The notes: generated by a model from the letters alone, not told the origin. Shown: positions 8,804 to 21,100, counted from the stretch's first letter. The stretch: 64,000 nucleotides of DNA from Zanthoxylum bungeanum (GCA_019454045.1 SKCR01029101.1:62001-126000); one strand, 5' to 3'. Translations and numbers: made by a program.

Positions 8804-10996
8804 GTAGGAGCGAAGCGGGGTTTACCATTATGCCTATGATGTTCGGCGACCATGACATTATTGGGCTCGCAGCCCATAGAGAGTACGGAGTAGCCCGCAC
8901 GGGACTAAACCGGAGAATAAAGGAGTCACCACTCAGTGTGAACTGGGAAAAGATTTAAGGCTGCACTCACCCCTCGCAAGGGAAGACCTCAAACCGTTGG
9001 GTTCGAAATGGTCCCTTACTTATGCCAGTATAATGGATGGGTTTACACAATGGTATAGCCAAGTCTTATGCAGTTCATGCAAAATAATTCAAATAAACAC
9101 ATAAATTTGCACACCCATAAACATTAATATAAATAAAAGCAAAATAAATTAGGAAATACAAGGTACGATAACAAGAATCATAATAATCGAAAGAGAATAA
9201 AGCGTCAATAACTAAATGGTAAACAAAAGGGGGGTTTAATCATGCATATATCAGTATTTCCCAGGTGGTATGCGAAGTTGTATCCCAAGTACAGACCGCA
9301 CTACCGTCCATTCGGATTCGGCTACGGAATTTACGTCTGGGTTTGCATCCGATATACCGCAAGGGATAACACACATAAATCATTAATGCAATGCAAATAA
9401 AAAATAGACATGAAATAATATAATAACGAACAAATAAAATAAAAGCGAAATAATAACAATAAATAAATATGCAAAAAGATAAATAAAAAACTAAATGTGA
9501 AATAATAAAATAACGGTGAATAAATAAATAAAAAAAAGATAAATAACTGAATGCCAAAAAGAAAATGTGACCAGAAACTTGGATGTCTTTAATGTAGGAC
9601 TTTGCAAACCCGGCTGGACGTATATCACGTGCAGCCTGGCATACAGTGTCCGGAACTATAGAAATAAATAAGGTCCCATCGGGTCTTACCTTTAAAGTTG
9701 CTTCTTGGAAGTGCGTTAGGCCATCACCGGAAGAATTGAAGCTGGTTCGCTGTTTGCTGTTTCTGATTCGCTATTTTGCTGTTTTATGGTTGCTGTTGCT
9801 GTTTGCTATTTTTGGTGATTTTGGGCTGCTGCTTTGGTTATTTTTCTTACTGTTTTGGCTGGCTGTTTTCACTATTTTGGCTGGTTGGTTTCATGGTTTT
9901 TGGGCTGTTATTTTTAGGGTTTTGGCTGCTGTTTTTTGGGTTTTTGTAGGTTATTTTAGGGGCTGTTGGCTGGTTGCTTTAGGGACTGTTTTTGGTTGTT
10001 TTCGATGGCTGCTGGCTAGTATTTTATTCACGGTTCTTGGTCATTGTTTTCTGGTTGTTTTTTGGGACTGTTTTAGGCGTTTTAGGGCTACTGTTTGGTG
10101 GTTATTTCACGGTGGTCTCTGGTTTGATTTGTTTTGGTTTTCTAGTTGGTTATTTTTGGTTTTAGTTGTTGTTTCTTGTCTCCACATTTTCTTGATGTTT
10201 TGGCTTCTTGTGTTTTGTTTGTTCGGTGGAGGGGTCTTTTGTTTTTGGCTGGTTGTGTTTTGTTTGTTCGGTGGATGGGTCTTTTGTTGTTGTTCGGTTG
10301 TTTGTTATTGTTTTGCTGGTTTGGTTGGCTTTTTGTTGTTTTGTATTTTTGGTGGTTTTTGTTGCCGTGTGAAAGAAGGAGAATGAGGTAGCCTAGGTTT
10401 TGTTTTGATGATGATTGTCGTGTGTGTCTCCTTTTCAAGTTTGGTGATTGCTCATTTTTATAATGTTTTTGAAATGATCTCACAGGGATTTGGGGAATAT
10501 ATTATTTTGGTGATGATCCCACTAAATTGGAAAGTGATTTGCATGAGATTTCATATCTTGTTAAATTGGAAGGTGTTGATGAAGGGATTTTAGCATGTGT
10601 TTTTCATGGGATTTGAAATCTTGTTAAATTGGAAGATGTTGATGAGAGGATTTTAGCATGTGAATTTCATGGGAGTTTCTTTTATTTGGGAAGATTTGGG
10701 CGTGTGCATGGTTCTTGAAGGGTAATGGGAGTGTATGGCATGGGTTGCAGGGTAATGGGCCGTATGGATGAGTTGTATGGGCTTTCATTGGTTGTAGGGG
10801 TTTTGGGCCAAGGATAAGGTTTGAAACAGAAACTGACTGAGTGAATCCGAGGCTGGCTAGTGAGTCTGAATCCAATGAGGTGCTAATTTAGGAGTTTTTA
10901 TTTCCGGCATTCGTTTCCCGTGACTTCCATAACTTTTCAGGTAGTGCCTCCACACAAGGCTCATCATTGGGCTCATGTAAAAATACAGTGTCTACA
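8804..10996 (-). repeat. LTR of element 7 (2193 bp)
   Basis: It is bounded by TG...CA termini and the adjacent polypurine tract. On the plus strand it contains an A-rich part (9060-9560) and an extremely G/T-rich, A/C-poor part (about 9740-10385). The second gives long meaningless hydrophobic ORFs. Short tandem duplications occur at about 10208-10285 (TTTGTTCGGTGG twice) and about 10545-10675 (AAATTGGAAG-GTTGATGA twice). No gene is supported. Confidence 0.65.
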
Positions 10997-11012
10997 GTCG
11001 CCCCCACTTTGA
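10997..11012 (-). promoter_or_regulatory. Polypurine tract of element 7
   Basis: The minus-strand sequence TCAAAGTGGGGGCGAC directly precedes the LTR start TGTAGACAC. It is the expected plus-strand DNA priming site. Confidence 0.65.
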
Positions 11013-11099
11013 TGGGGCTTGTGCAGTGTGTGACAGTGACAACCTTATCAAAGTCATGCATGCATTTTTGTATACCTGGTTCGTTGGCCGTTACCGAAC

Positions 11100-11795
11100 T
11101 TACCTGTTGTTTTGCTGCTTTTGTGAGAGGCTTCGACTTCTGGGATTTGTTCCCGAATTGAGTTGAGTTGATGGCGAGGTGCTTTGACCCATGGGTTTTG
11201 TTCCCGAACCACCGAGTGTGAGATGCTTCGACCTTTGGGATTCGTTCCCGAACTGAGTTGAGTTGATGGCAAGGTGCTTTGACCCAAGGTTTTTGTTCCC
11301 GAACCATCGAGTGTGAGATGCTTCAATCTCTGAGATTTGTTCCCGAGTTGAGTTGAGTTGATGACGAGGTGGTTTGACCCATGGGTTTTTTTCCCGAACC
11401 ACTGAGTGTGAGATACTTCGATCTATAGGATTTATTCCCGAACTGAGTTGAGTTGATGGCGAGGTGCTTTGACCCGTGAGTTTTGTTCCCGAACCACCGA
11501 GTGTGAGATGCTCTGGGATTTATTCATGAAATGAGTTGAGTTGATGGCGAGGTGCTTCGACCCCTGAGTTTTGTTCCCGAACCACCGAGTGTGAACTACT
11601 TCGATCACTAGGATTTGTTCCCGAACTGAGTTGAGTGGATGGCGAAGTGCTTTGATCCCTAGGTTTTGTTCTCGAACCACCGAGTGTGAGATGCTTTGAT
11701 CTCTGAGATTTGTTCCCGAACTGAGTTGGGTTGATGGCGAGGTGCTTTGACCCTTGGGTTTTGTTCCCGAACCACCAAGTGTGAGATGATTTGAT
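11100..11795. repeat. 95-bp tandem repeat array, seven units
   Basis: The marker GAGTTGAGTTGATGGCGAGG starts at 11160, 11255, 11350, 11445, 11533, 11628 and 11723 (one GGG variant), giving a 95-bp period with one 88-bp unit. Each unit contains two related halves, each with TTGTTCCCGAA. The array sits in the 3' untranslated region of a Tat-like element upstream of its polypurine tract. All three minus-strand frames stay open over several units, producing overlapping long ORFs that are artefacts of the repeat. The array is cut by the Copia insertion at 11796. Confidence 0.9.
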
Positions 11796-11810
11796 TGTTT
11801 GGGATATGCC
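11796..11810 (+). mobile_element. First 15 bases of a Copia LTR (element 4), continued at 42153
   Basis: TGTTTGGGATATGCC is the LTR start of a Copia element. It is split by element 3, whose TSD ATGCC forms the last five bases. Joining 11810 to 42153 gives a continuous LTR that ends at 44081. The five bases before it (TTGAT) would be the element 4 TSD. Its partner is not in the window. Confidence 0.75.
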
Positions 11811-13790
11811 TGTTGGAGTTCTACGGTCCCGAGGATCGAATAATAAGCATAAAATAATATTTGAATACAATCAACGAAGTTGCGGAATACTTACATCGAG
11901 TGGTTGAACGATGCGATGGACAATAAAAATTCATTTTCTGCCTCCTCCAAGTCACGGCAGTGAGCTGTTTTGATGTCCCAAAATTTCGGCCATGGATAAT
12001 CCTTGAAGCTCCAAGCTTTGTGAAGAAATCACATGCTCATGAGTGGGTTTCCCTATCATCTTTGTATGTCTCCTATTGTGTGCTAGCACTAAAGAAATTT
12101 GCCACAAATTTCTCTCTTTTCTTCCTCTTTATTTTCGGTCCAACCAGAAATGAAAACAGAAGAAAAATGGCCTGTTGGTCGAGAGAGAAGAAAGAGCAAT
12201 TTTTGGCTCCAAACCGTGAACCCAGGAGAGAGAGAGAGATAGATTAGAAGTGTTGTGTGTTTTGTATATCAAATACCAAAAAATTAAAAGTCAAATACCA
12301 TTAAAATAATGATATATGTCTTAAAGTGACATGTGATTTGACGCTTGATGTGACTTGCGAATTGATGCTTGATGTGACTTGCGTGCCGCACTCGAATTCG
12401 AAATGCGAATGCGCTCGCAAACAATCCCGGGCTCGGGTTCGCTAATTCCAAATAAACGAATTTTTCGTTGCGACATAATTAAATGGTTATGCCTAGCGAA
12501 ATCACTATTCACGTCGCTAACGATTTAATTCTAAATTAACTCATTCGCCCGAATTAAAATCTAATTTCAATTACGCGTCGAAATCCAATTTCGTTTAATA
12601 TATCGAATATATTATTTTCTCGATTAATTCCAAATTAATCGTTATCTCTCTTATATTAATATTTTATCCTAGATAAAATATCTCCGTAATTAATCCCAGA
12701 TTAATTTTCTCTCTCATCTAATTAATCCCAGATTAATTAAAGTGTGAGTCATACGTCATTGTTGAATCTTCGGGAAGTGACCCCAATGAGATCCCCGGAT
12801 ATGTTGGCAGTAAATACTGTCGTCATACTATCCGAACACGTAAGTACCTAGTACTACATTTGTACCGATTTACAAGACAAGGTTGGCTTCTAGCAAAGCG
12901 CCATGCCTACCCAATTCTCCAGAAATATCCTTACAGTAATATAGTGATCTATATCAGGCGTAATATACATAGTATTGCGTATTTCGATCCAGTATCGGAT
13001 ATCAAGTGCAAGGCCTGGGGCTGGAATTGTGTCTGCCCCGTACGAAGCACATATCAGATCTCTGGTAACTAGTCTCTATATCGGATAAACATGACCTTGT
13101 CATTTTATCCCGATGACTGCAGTACATAAGAGAACCAGTACCGTATCCTACGTGACCATCATCTCCACTATGACTAGAGTGATACTTCCGTCTTGACATC
13201 ACACCCAACACACTACAATTCTCAATATACCCAGCAGAGGCGTACACAGAACCTGTTAAAACCCTGGACGACCAAAACCAAAGTATATTGATTGTCGCAA
13301 GTATTAGTGGTGTAAGTCTCAGGTTGAGACCAAATACACCTACCCTGATTTCGGACTTCCATAGACACATAGTCATACTACCAATGGAATTCCGAGGGGT
13401 TCTATCCAGAGCGAAGTTGTTTCCCGTACCATCGATAAAACACAACCTCCTATTACACTTGCATGAGTATCCTATACCCAAATATATGCGAACTATGTCG
13501 TTATGCCCTCACAACGTGCACAAGTGTAATAATAGTCTTTTACGCATTATCGATGTCCAATCTCGATAATACTCTGACTAGGGATATTTAATGATTTATC
13601 CTTCGTGGATTGATACTGTCTCATATCATCTCAATCCAGGAACAAATCATAAGGACCTCCTATCATTTATACATCTTGCTGATCTAATCACAAATGATAA
13701 GAGAGCAATCTCCTTTGTCACATAGTTAATTTGTACAACAACACCATGATCTGTACAAATAGTGACGCTATGGGTCATAATTGTCCAACA
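11811..13790 (-). repeat. 3' LTR of element 3
   Basis: This 1980-bp LTR is next to a degenerate polypurine tract (minus strand AAGTTCGAGAT, 13801-13791; other copies have GTGGGAGAT). It carries the C1 hairpin array at about 12420-12740 on the minus strand (triloops mostly TGG/TAG, seen as CCA/CTA on plus). ORFs on either strand here are shadows. Confidence 0.9.
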
Positions 13791-15542
13791 ATCTCGAACT
13801 TGGCCTATAGCCAGTCACTCGAGTGTCTTACACCCGATCTATGTACGGTTCGCTCAAACTGCTGAGAAAAGACTTTCGTCAGCGGATTTGTATGATTATC
13901 ATCTGATGAGATTTATTCGATCATCACATCGCCACGATGTATGATCCGAACGAATCAGATAAATATTGAAGTATATATCTTGATCGTTGATGAGACCATT
14001 AATTCTTTAGCCTGCGCTGTAGCCTAGCTCAGCTGCTAACAGAACCATATCTAATCTTATTAGATTTTTTATAGACCCAAATGGCTTCTATTGCTGCCTC
14101 AGCGGCATCAATAACCCGTATTTGTTGTTTATTCTGTAACAGTATCTTGCTTGGAAGATTTCCAGCTCATTTTTCCGTTATTCAAACTGTATAGTACCGT
14201 TGTTTTTATCGGTTAGGAAACTTGCAGCAGTGATCCCAGTCACTTCAAGTTCTCCTTCTCCATAGTTTAAGACAGCATCCTTAGTTCCTCTAAGATACTA
14301 AAGGATGTTCTAAACATCAATCCAGTGACTATCACTTAGATTGGCCCGATTTTGAATCCATAAGCTCAAAGCGTATGAGACATCAGGTCGCGTACATTTA
14401 TTAATGTACGATTTCTCGAAGAGTTCTAACAACTTTAAATCTATCCCAGTAGATCTTTATTCCTAGAATAAAGGTTGTTTTCTCCCAAGAATTCTATGGA
14501 GAATTTTTCACGAAAGCCAAGCTTTCACCGATTGTATTTTGGGAATATCATTTCCAAGAAATGATATGTCATCATTATTTTATAGGACATTCACTGTCAG
14601 TGCGCTCACACTAACTTCCTTATATACACAATGATCATTTTCATTTTGAATTAAATCATACACCATTATGATTACATCAAAACGATAATTCCAAGAACTC
14701 AATGTTTGCATCAATCCAAACATGGATCGAATAACCTGCAAACCTTGTTTGCTAGTTTTGGTACGACAAAACCGTCAGGATGTTGTAAACATCCTCCAAA
14801 AGGTTTCCGTTAAGGAAAGCGGTTTTGGCATTTAGCTGCCATATAAATGAAACATGCAGCATCAGCAAGCATTATCCAAATGGATTTACCGTGGCAACAG
14901 TTAAAAGATTTCGTTGTAATCAACATAATGTTGATAACGATACCTTTTCGCTACAAGCCTAGCTTAGTGCGTTGGTATGTTGCCATCCATGTATGTCTTC
15001 CTTGAAGACTTATATAGTACCAATAGGCACAATGCCTTGCGGTACATCAACTAGTATCCAAACTGGTTGATATACATGGAATCCATTTCGGATGTCATGG
15101 CACTTTGCCATAATTAGGGAGTCGATACCTTGTATCACTTCCTCATACGTAGTCAGTTCATATTCTTCAATAAGATTGACATATTTATGAGGTGAGATCA
15201 GAAACCCATACCCCAGGTTATTTTCTGACTCTCTCCGACTTACGCGGTTCTTGTGTATTCGAAGATTATGGTATAGTTTCATCCTTGATGAACTATTCGT
15301 GTTCCATTAAAGACTCGATGCCTAGAATAGTATTACTCCGATTTTTCATCGAGTTTTACTTTCCTCCCACTGACCACTGCATATAGGTATTCCTCTTAGG
15401 AAAACCGCATGGCGAGCAACAATTAAATTGTTCTCTTGTGAGTTGTATAAGTACTATACTTTGGTTTCCCTAGGATAACCTACAATTAGACACTTATCCA
15501 ATTTGGGTTTTAGTTTTGTATCATCCAAACATATGCCTAGCA
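13791..15542 (-). pseudogene. RT/RNase H remnant of element 3
   Basis: Minus-strand fragments with Copia homology: the end of integrase, KLDKCLIVGYPRETKV (about 15501-15454); the linker and RT start, SENNLGYGFLISPHKY then TTYEEVIQGIDS and NQPVWTLVD-like residues closing VPQGIVPIGT (15240-15010); and the RNase H end, EAAIEAIWV-like, near 14110-14080. Frameshifts and stops are frequent. An ORF at 15720-15454 crosses the junction with element 2 and is chimeric, so only its C-terminal part is Copia protein. Confidence 0.75.
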
Positions 15543-16014
15543 TGTTGGGGTTGGTGCTCAGAGCGCCAATTCCCGGTTGTATTTCTGTTAAATACTTCTG
15601 TAAAATATTATTATTATGAATAATATATGCAGTTTCTATAATATAATCTATCTTTCTATATGGTAAAGACGTAATGACCCTAGAATGATTAGTCATGATA
15701 CAGTTGCAAAAGCGTCGCAACGGACATTGAGTAGTATCATGACGTTGTCATTCTCAGACAGTTCCTGGTCAAGGTTTACACTACTTGGTCAATATAGTAA
15801 ACCCGTTGAGACCGGTACATGTCGTATACTGGAATATATGATTCCAATGGTTTCTTAATGAACCATAAGTCTTGGAGACTAGTATAGACGTGTAGGTGTT
15901 TATAACGGATAAACACTGAACAACTCACCGAAGATTCTTAATGGATGGTACACCAGCATCAATAAGAATCTTCATGGGTTGAATAGCACTTGTGATTCTT
16001 AGACTTGAGATGCG
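15543..16014 (+). repeat. 5' LTR of element 2, first part
   Basis: It begins TGTTGGGG and runs to the insertion point of element 1. The last five bases, ATGCG, are the TSD of element 1. The LTR resumes at 26186. Confidence 0.9.
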
Positions 16015-18095
16015 TGTTGAATAATATGACCCATAGCGTCACTATTTGTACAGATCACGATGTTGTTGTACAAATTAACTATGTGACAAGGAAATTGCAC
16101 TCTCATCATTTATGATTAGATCACCATAGATGTATAAATGAAGAGAGGTCCATATGATTAGTTCCTGGATTGAGATGATATGAGACAGTATCAGTCCACG
16201 AAGGATTAATCATTAAATATCCCTAGCCGGAGAGTATTATCGAGACAGGACATCGATAATGCGGAATAGGCTAGTATTGCACTTGTGCGCGTTGTGAGGG
16301 CACAACGGCATAGTTCTCATATATTTAAGTATTGGATACTTATGCAAGTGCGATAGGAGGTTGTGTTTCACCGATGGTACGGGAAACAGCTTCGCTCTGG
16401 ATAGACCCATCGGAATCCCATTGGTATTATGACTATGTGTCTATGGGAGGCCGAAATCAAGGTAGGTGTGAATAGTCTTAACCTGAGACTTGCATCGCTA
16501 ATACTTGCGATAATCGGTAGACTTTAGTCTTGGTGGTACAGGGCTTTAACCGGTTCTGCGTACACCGCTTCTGGGTTTATCAGAGAGTCGTAGTGTATTG
16601 GGTGTGATGTCGAGACGGAAGTATCACTTCAGTCATAGTGGAGATGATGTCACGCAGGATACGGTATTAGTGCTCTTAAGTGCTGGCCGGCCATCGGGAT
16701 ATTATGACAAGGTCATATATATCCGATTATAGAGACTAGTTACCAGACATCCGACATGTGCTTCGGACGGGGCAGACACTTATCAACCCCAGCCCTAGCA
16801 CGTGACTATCCGATACTGGGCCGATATACACAATACTACGGTATACTACGCTTGATACAGATCTATATATTCCTGTAAGAATATTTCTGGAGAATTGGGT
16901 AGGCATGGCGCTTTGCTAGAAGCCAACCTTGTCTTGTAAATCAGTATAAACATAGTACGAGGTGCTTACGTGTTCGGATAATCCGACGACCATATTTACT
17001 GCCAACATATCCGGAGATCTCATGGGTCGCTTCCTGAAGATTCACCGATGATGTATAACTCGCACTTTAATTAATCTAGGATTAATTAGAAGAGAGAGAA
17101 AATTAATCTGGGATTAATGGCGGAGATATTTTATCTGGGATAAAATATTAATTAAAGAGAGAGAACGATTAATTTGGAATTAATCGATAAAATAATATAT
17201 TTGATATATTATTAGAAATTGGATTTCGACGCGGAATTAAAATTGGATTTTAATTCGGGCGAACGAATTAATTTAGAATTAATTCATTAGCAACGTGAAT
17301 AGTGATTTCGCTAGGCGTGATCATTTAATTACGACGCAACGGAAAATTCGTTAATTTGGAATTAGCGAACCCGAGCCCGAGAGTGATTGCGAGCGCATTC
17401 GTATTTCGAATTCGAACGCGGCACGCAAGTCAAATCGTGCGTCAAATCGATAGTCACATCAAGCGTCAAATCAAATGTCATTTTGAGTGATGTGACATGT
17501 TGTCACTTGATTTGAGTGATTGATGTAGAAGTTGAAAAAGCAACATTTGCTTTTTATTTTTTGACTTTTGAATTAAAGTAATATATTGTTTTATTTAATT
17601 TACTTGGTAAATTATAATAATAATATATATTAAAGCTTTATCTTCTCTCTCTCACATGCAAGACATACGCATTCTCTCTTTTCCCTCTATTTTTTCTTCT
17701 TCCTCTTCTCACGGCTTCAAGCCGATTTCTTCACAAATGTTTCTGGTTTGACCGAATCAAAGGGAAGCAAGGAAGAAGACTTAGTGCTAGCACACCATGA
17801 GTGATACATAGGTGATAGGGAAACGAATTTGTGAGCTTGGAATCAATTTTGGAGCTTGAAGCTTGGAGCTTCCATGGAGTCCATCATGGCCGATCTTGGA
17901 GAGACAAGAAGGACGAAAATCGAGCAGTCCAACAGCACAAGGAGCTCCATTACTGCGAGTTTGAGAAGCTTGAAGGCTTGTATTCCTTTCATCAAAACCC
18001 ATCAATGTGAGTATGAATTCCGCCTTACTCCTTGGTTGTATTCTATTCGTTTTTATGCATGATTTATGATCTTGGGACTTGATTAAAACCCAACA
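16015..18095 (+). repeat. 5' LTR of element 1
   Basis: This is a full-length C1 LTR and serves as the reference copy for this annotation. In the first ~250 bases I count six substitutions and one 2-base indel against the 3' LTR. Pyrimidine-rich stretches with TCTCTCTC occur near 17640-17710. The hairpin array is listed separately. ORFs such as that at 17856-18062 have no family likeness. Confidence 0.92.
17068..17369 (+). repeat. Array of nine short hairpins, mostly with TGG/TAG triloops, in the C1 LTR
   Basis: Nine consecutive inverted repeats each have a three-base loop. The left arms are TAATTAATC (17068), ATTAATC (17102), ATATTTTATC (17126), CGATTAATT (17166), AATAATATAT (17191), GAAAT (17215), GAATTAAAAT (17234), GAATTAATT (17265) and TTCGTTAATT (17347). 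Each right arm is the exact reverse complement apart from one G-T pair in the last. The loops are TAG, TGG, TGG, TGG, TTG, TGG, TGG, TAG and TGG. The same array occurs in the other C1 LTRs. Confidence 0.85.
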
Positions 18096-18096
18096 A

Positions 18097-18109
18097 TGAT
18101 ATCTTGAGC
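18097..18109 (+). promoter_or_regulatory. Degenerate primer-binding site of element 1
   Basis: TGATATCTTGAGC follows the LTR end by one base. It resembles the initiator-Met tRNA site TGGTATCAGAGC seen intact in related copies (38171-38182 and 57233-57244, minus strand), with several differences. Confidence 0.6.
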
Positions 18110-21100
18110 TATTGGTTGCATAAAACGAATTTAGGGTTCTTGAGCAAAATTTGGGGCTTTTTGATTTAAGCATGATTCTGACAAATTGCTTGTTTAAGAA
18201 TGTTTGTATATGAATTAATTAGAGTTATATGTAATCAATTTGAAGAAAAATTATTGGATTGATTTTCCCCCATTTGCTTATTGTTGGCCAAAACTTTAAT
18301 TTGGGTAAACTCAATTTGAGCATCTAATGATTAAATTGTTTAGTATAGTATGCTTGATTGATGAGGTTGAATTGATGTTTTGCATAATCAATTTCATGAA
18401 ATTTGGTTGGATCCATTTTTCCCCAAATTTTGGGCATGACAAATTTGGGTAAACTTGATTTTGAGCATGTTTAATGAAATTGGATGATTTAGAATGCTTG
18501 AATGTTGTTTAATTGATGATTGATTAGATCAATTTGATGAAAAAGTGTTTGGAACAATTTTCCCCAATTTGCTTGTGATGGCCGAAAATATGAACCCTAA
18601 TATTGTCTTGGTTTTTTGATATTTTGTTCATTGGATGACTTGCAAATCATTTGGGGATGTTGAATTTATGTTTGATTGGGTTCAATTAGATTGAATTTGA
18701 TTTGGGCATAATTTCCCTCTTTGGCCGAGACATTAAAAGCATGTAATGGGTTTGATTTTTCAATTTGTGTGTTGGACATATAATAATGAATTGAGTATGA
18801 TTAATTGGACTAATATGGTGTTTTGGAATGTTGATTTAGTTGATTAATCATATAATGCACTTTAGGTAATTAAATTGCGGAATTGGATTCATGAGATTTA
18901 ATTATTTAGACTTAAATTGGATTTGGGCTTATAATGTTGTATTTGGGCCTATTGGGCTTGATTTTATCAAGTTGGGTTAGGCCAAATGGATTGGATCCAT
19001 TGGCCCAAAACCTTAACCATAAAGCCCAAATACGACTTAATGAACCTTTAAAGTTTAATCGGGCCTAATGAGCCAAAATTAATTTAAAGGCTTATGGGGT
19101 AAATCCCGGATTGGACTTTGGTTGCGGGTTTGACTCGAGTTGACCAAAAGTCCACGCCTTGAAAAAATTAATTAAAAGCCCATTGGACTTTAATTAAATT
19201 AATATTGGATATTAATCATGCTTTGAGACCCGTAACGATTAAATTTGGAATTTAAGTCGTAAAGGTTTATTTTATAAAGTGTAATATTTAATTTGGAATT
19301 AAATAAAGAATTAGAATTAAATGCGTATTAAATTGGATTTAATTATGTAATTTAATTTAATTCGTAGAATTAGTACTTTAAGTACTTATTCGCAAAAACG
19401 AGTTTGACTCGAACAAAATCAAGTCTTTGTTTGAACATTGGATGATCACTAATTATCAAGATTAATAAATTTGATTGATTGATTGATAACATGCTTGTAT
19501 GAATACATGGTTGTGATGTTTGAATAATGTATATCGGATGGATATTAGCTGGGTGGGGCGATTTTGGAAATTGTAATAAATTTGATTTATTAATTGGACC
19601 TGCGAGTCCAGCCTTATCTCCTATTCTTTGTATTCTCTTCTCACTATTCCCCTCAATGTAAATGAGTTTCTTTAGAAGTGTAGTGTAACGGGTAGAAGAA
19701 ATATTAGTGCTAGCGGGAGAGAGAAAGTGAGAGATTTGATCTAGGATCAATGTGTAAAATATCCATCCGCATATCATTATTATTTTATTTTCATACTCGC
19801 TTTATTATGTGTTTAGAATGCATGTTTAAGGGTGTATGATGATGAGACCTTAACAAAGATAATTAAATTGGTAGCCAATTTGCACACGAAAAGCCCTCAT
19901 CAAATATCATGCGTCTTTTCCTTCCATTGAGTGATTCTTTCTCAAGATCCTAGATTGGCATGAGTTGTTGGCCAAAGTCAAGCCCTTGTCCGTCGAAGAT
20001 GTGTTTGAATAACGAGGCTTTGTTCCATATCGGTGTCGTGTCCAAGTTGTGGTTTGTTGGCCAAAGTCAAGACCACTTCTTGTCCATTGACATTGATTAC
20101 GAAGCTTCCATGTCAATGGGTCCGCGCTTGACTGGGATCACTAGGTTTGTTGTGCCAAAGCCAAGGCCTAGTTGATTCAGAGGAAAAAGGTTAGGGTATA
20201 CATTCGATGTATAGGCATATATAAGATATATGTTTGGGACTTGGATGTCCACCTACTGGATCTAGGAGTTGGATGAGATCCAATTGATCTTCGAGATCTA
20301 CCTAGTTAATTATCATACAATTTGTTGGCCAAAGTCAAGATTGTATGATATTTAACGGGATCCTAGCCCACTAGGAAACACGGTTTCCCGAGTACTCGAC
20401 AGAGGGTTAGAGGCTCGACGAAAAATAGTGGGAGGCAAGAATTGAATTTGCAATACTCGTTCAATTACTCGCCATACGCGCTCATTTAAATTATTTCGTC
20501 ATTAGATTAAATGTTAGTTGGACTAATATTTAAATTGTTGTTTTGATTAAATAGTTGGACTGTATTATACTTGATTATATATAATTGGATTATATTAATC
20601 AATATATTTGAATTAATTAATTTCAGTTTACAGTTGATTTTATAATTGGATTATAGTAATCAATGTAATTGAGGTTAATTAATTTGGATTATATTTGATT
20701 ATATAATTGGACTATTATAATCATTATAATATAGTACCACTAATCGTTGATTAAATAGTTGGACTATTGTAATCAAGATAAAATTGAAAAGTTGGATATT
20801 TAAAATATAATCTGGAATTAAAATATTTTAAATAATTTAATTTTCAAATTGGGAATAAATAATAGATTACTTTATTTGATAAAATAACTTATTATACCTT
20901 AAGCCCAAAATTAAGCAAAATAAGTAGAGCATAAAATCTTTGGAAGATTTATGTGATGATGACTTTAATGCTTAATTTAATATACTTGTCATAAATCTAA
21001 TTTTAGATTTAAGAAGTATTAAAATTGCAATTTATAATTCTTGGAGAATTAATTGACTATTCTAGAGGAGATAAAGTCAAAGTTTGCAATTGGGCATGTA

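Larger units (their letters stand above)
8804..11795 (-). mobile_element. 3' end of a minus-strand Tat-like Gypsy element (element 7)
   Basis: Read on the minus strand this is a 3' untranslated region with tandem repeats (11795 down to 11013), a polypurine tract AAAGTGGGGGCGAC and an LTR that starts TGTAGACACTG (at 10996) and ends CGCTCCTACA (at 8804). The 5-bp LTR termini TGTAG/CTACA are perfect inverted repeats. A TGTAGACAC start behind a G-rich tract is typical of Tat/Ogre/Retand-type elements. No pol sequence remains, because a Copia element interrupts it at 11796 and the rest is not in this window. It inserted 28 bases into the LTR of element 0. Confidence 0.7.

Noticed and set aside
9646..10386. 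A 246-codon plus-strand ORF that looks like a multi-pass membrane protein
   Set aside because: It lies in a G/T-rich, A/C-poor tract of the element 7 LTR. The hydrophobic residues (F, L, W, V, C) follow from base composition, and the opposite strand gives an equally long Asn/Gln/Lys-rich ORF.
10888..11870. Several overlapping minus-strand ORFs with repeated REQNPWVKAPRHQLNSVRE-type units
   Set aside because: They are translations of the 95-bp tandem array. Because 95 is not a multiple of three, each ORF cycles through frames. They are repeats and not a repeat protein, unless conservation at the protein level is shown.
11960..12247. ORFs at 11960-12247 and 38183-38620 with similar sequence, suggesting a conserved gene
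   Set aside because: They are the same part of the two LTRs of element 3. Their similarity reflects LTR duplication.
13002..13481. Recurrent ORF with LRLTPLILATINILWFW seen in at least six places
   Set aside because: It is always in the C1 LTR, on the LTR sense strand, with frameshifts between copies and no start or context conserved. It is best explained as a chance open stretch in a multicopy LTR, although its recurrence made me look twice.
15454..15720. An 88-codon minus-strand ORF taken as a continuous Copia integrase fragment
   Set aside because: Its N-terminal half lies in the element 2 LTR and only the part from 15542 down is integrase. The junction is the TAGCA target site.
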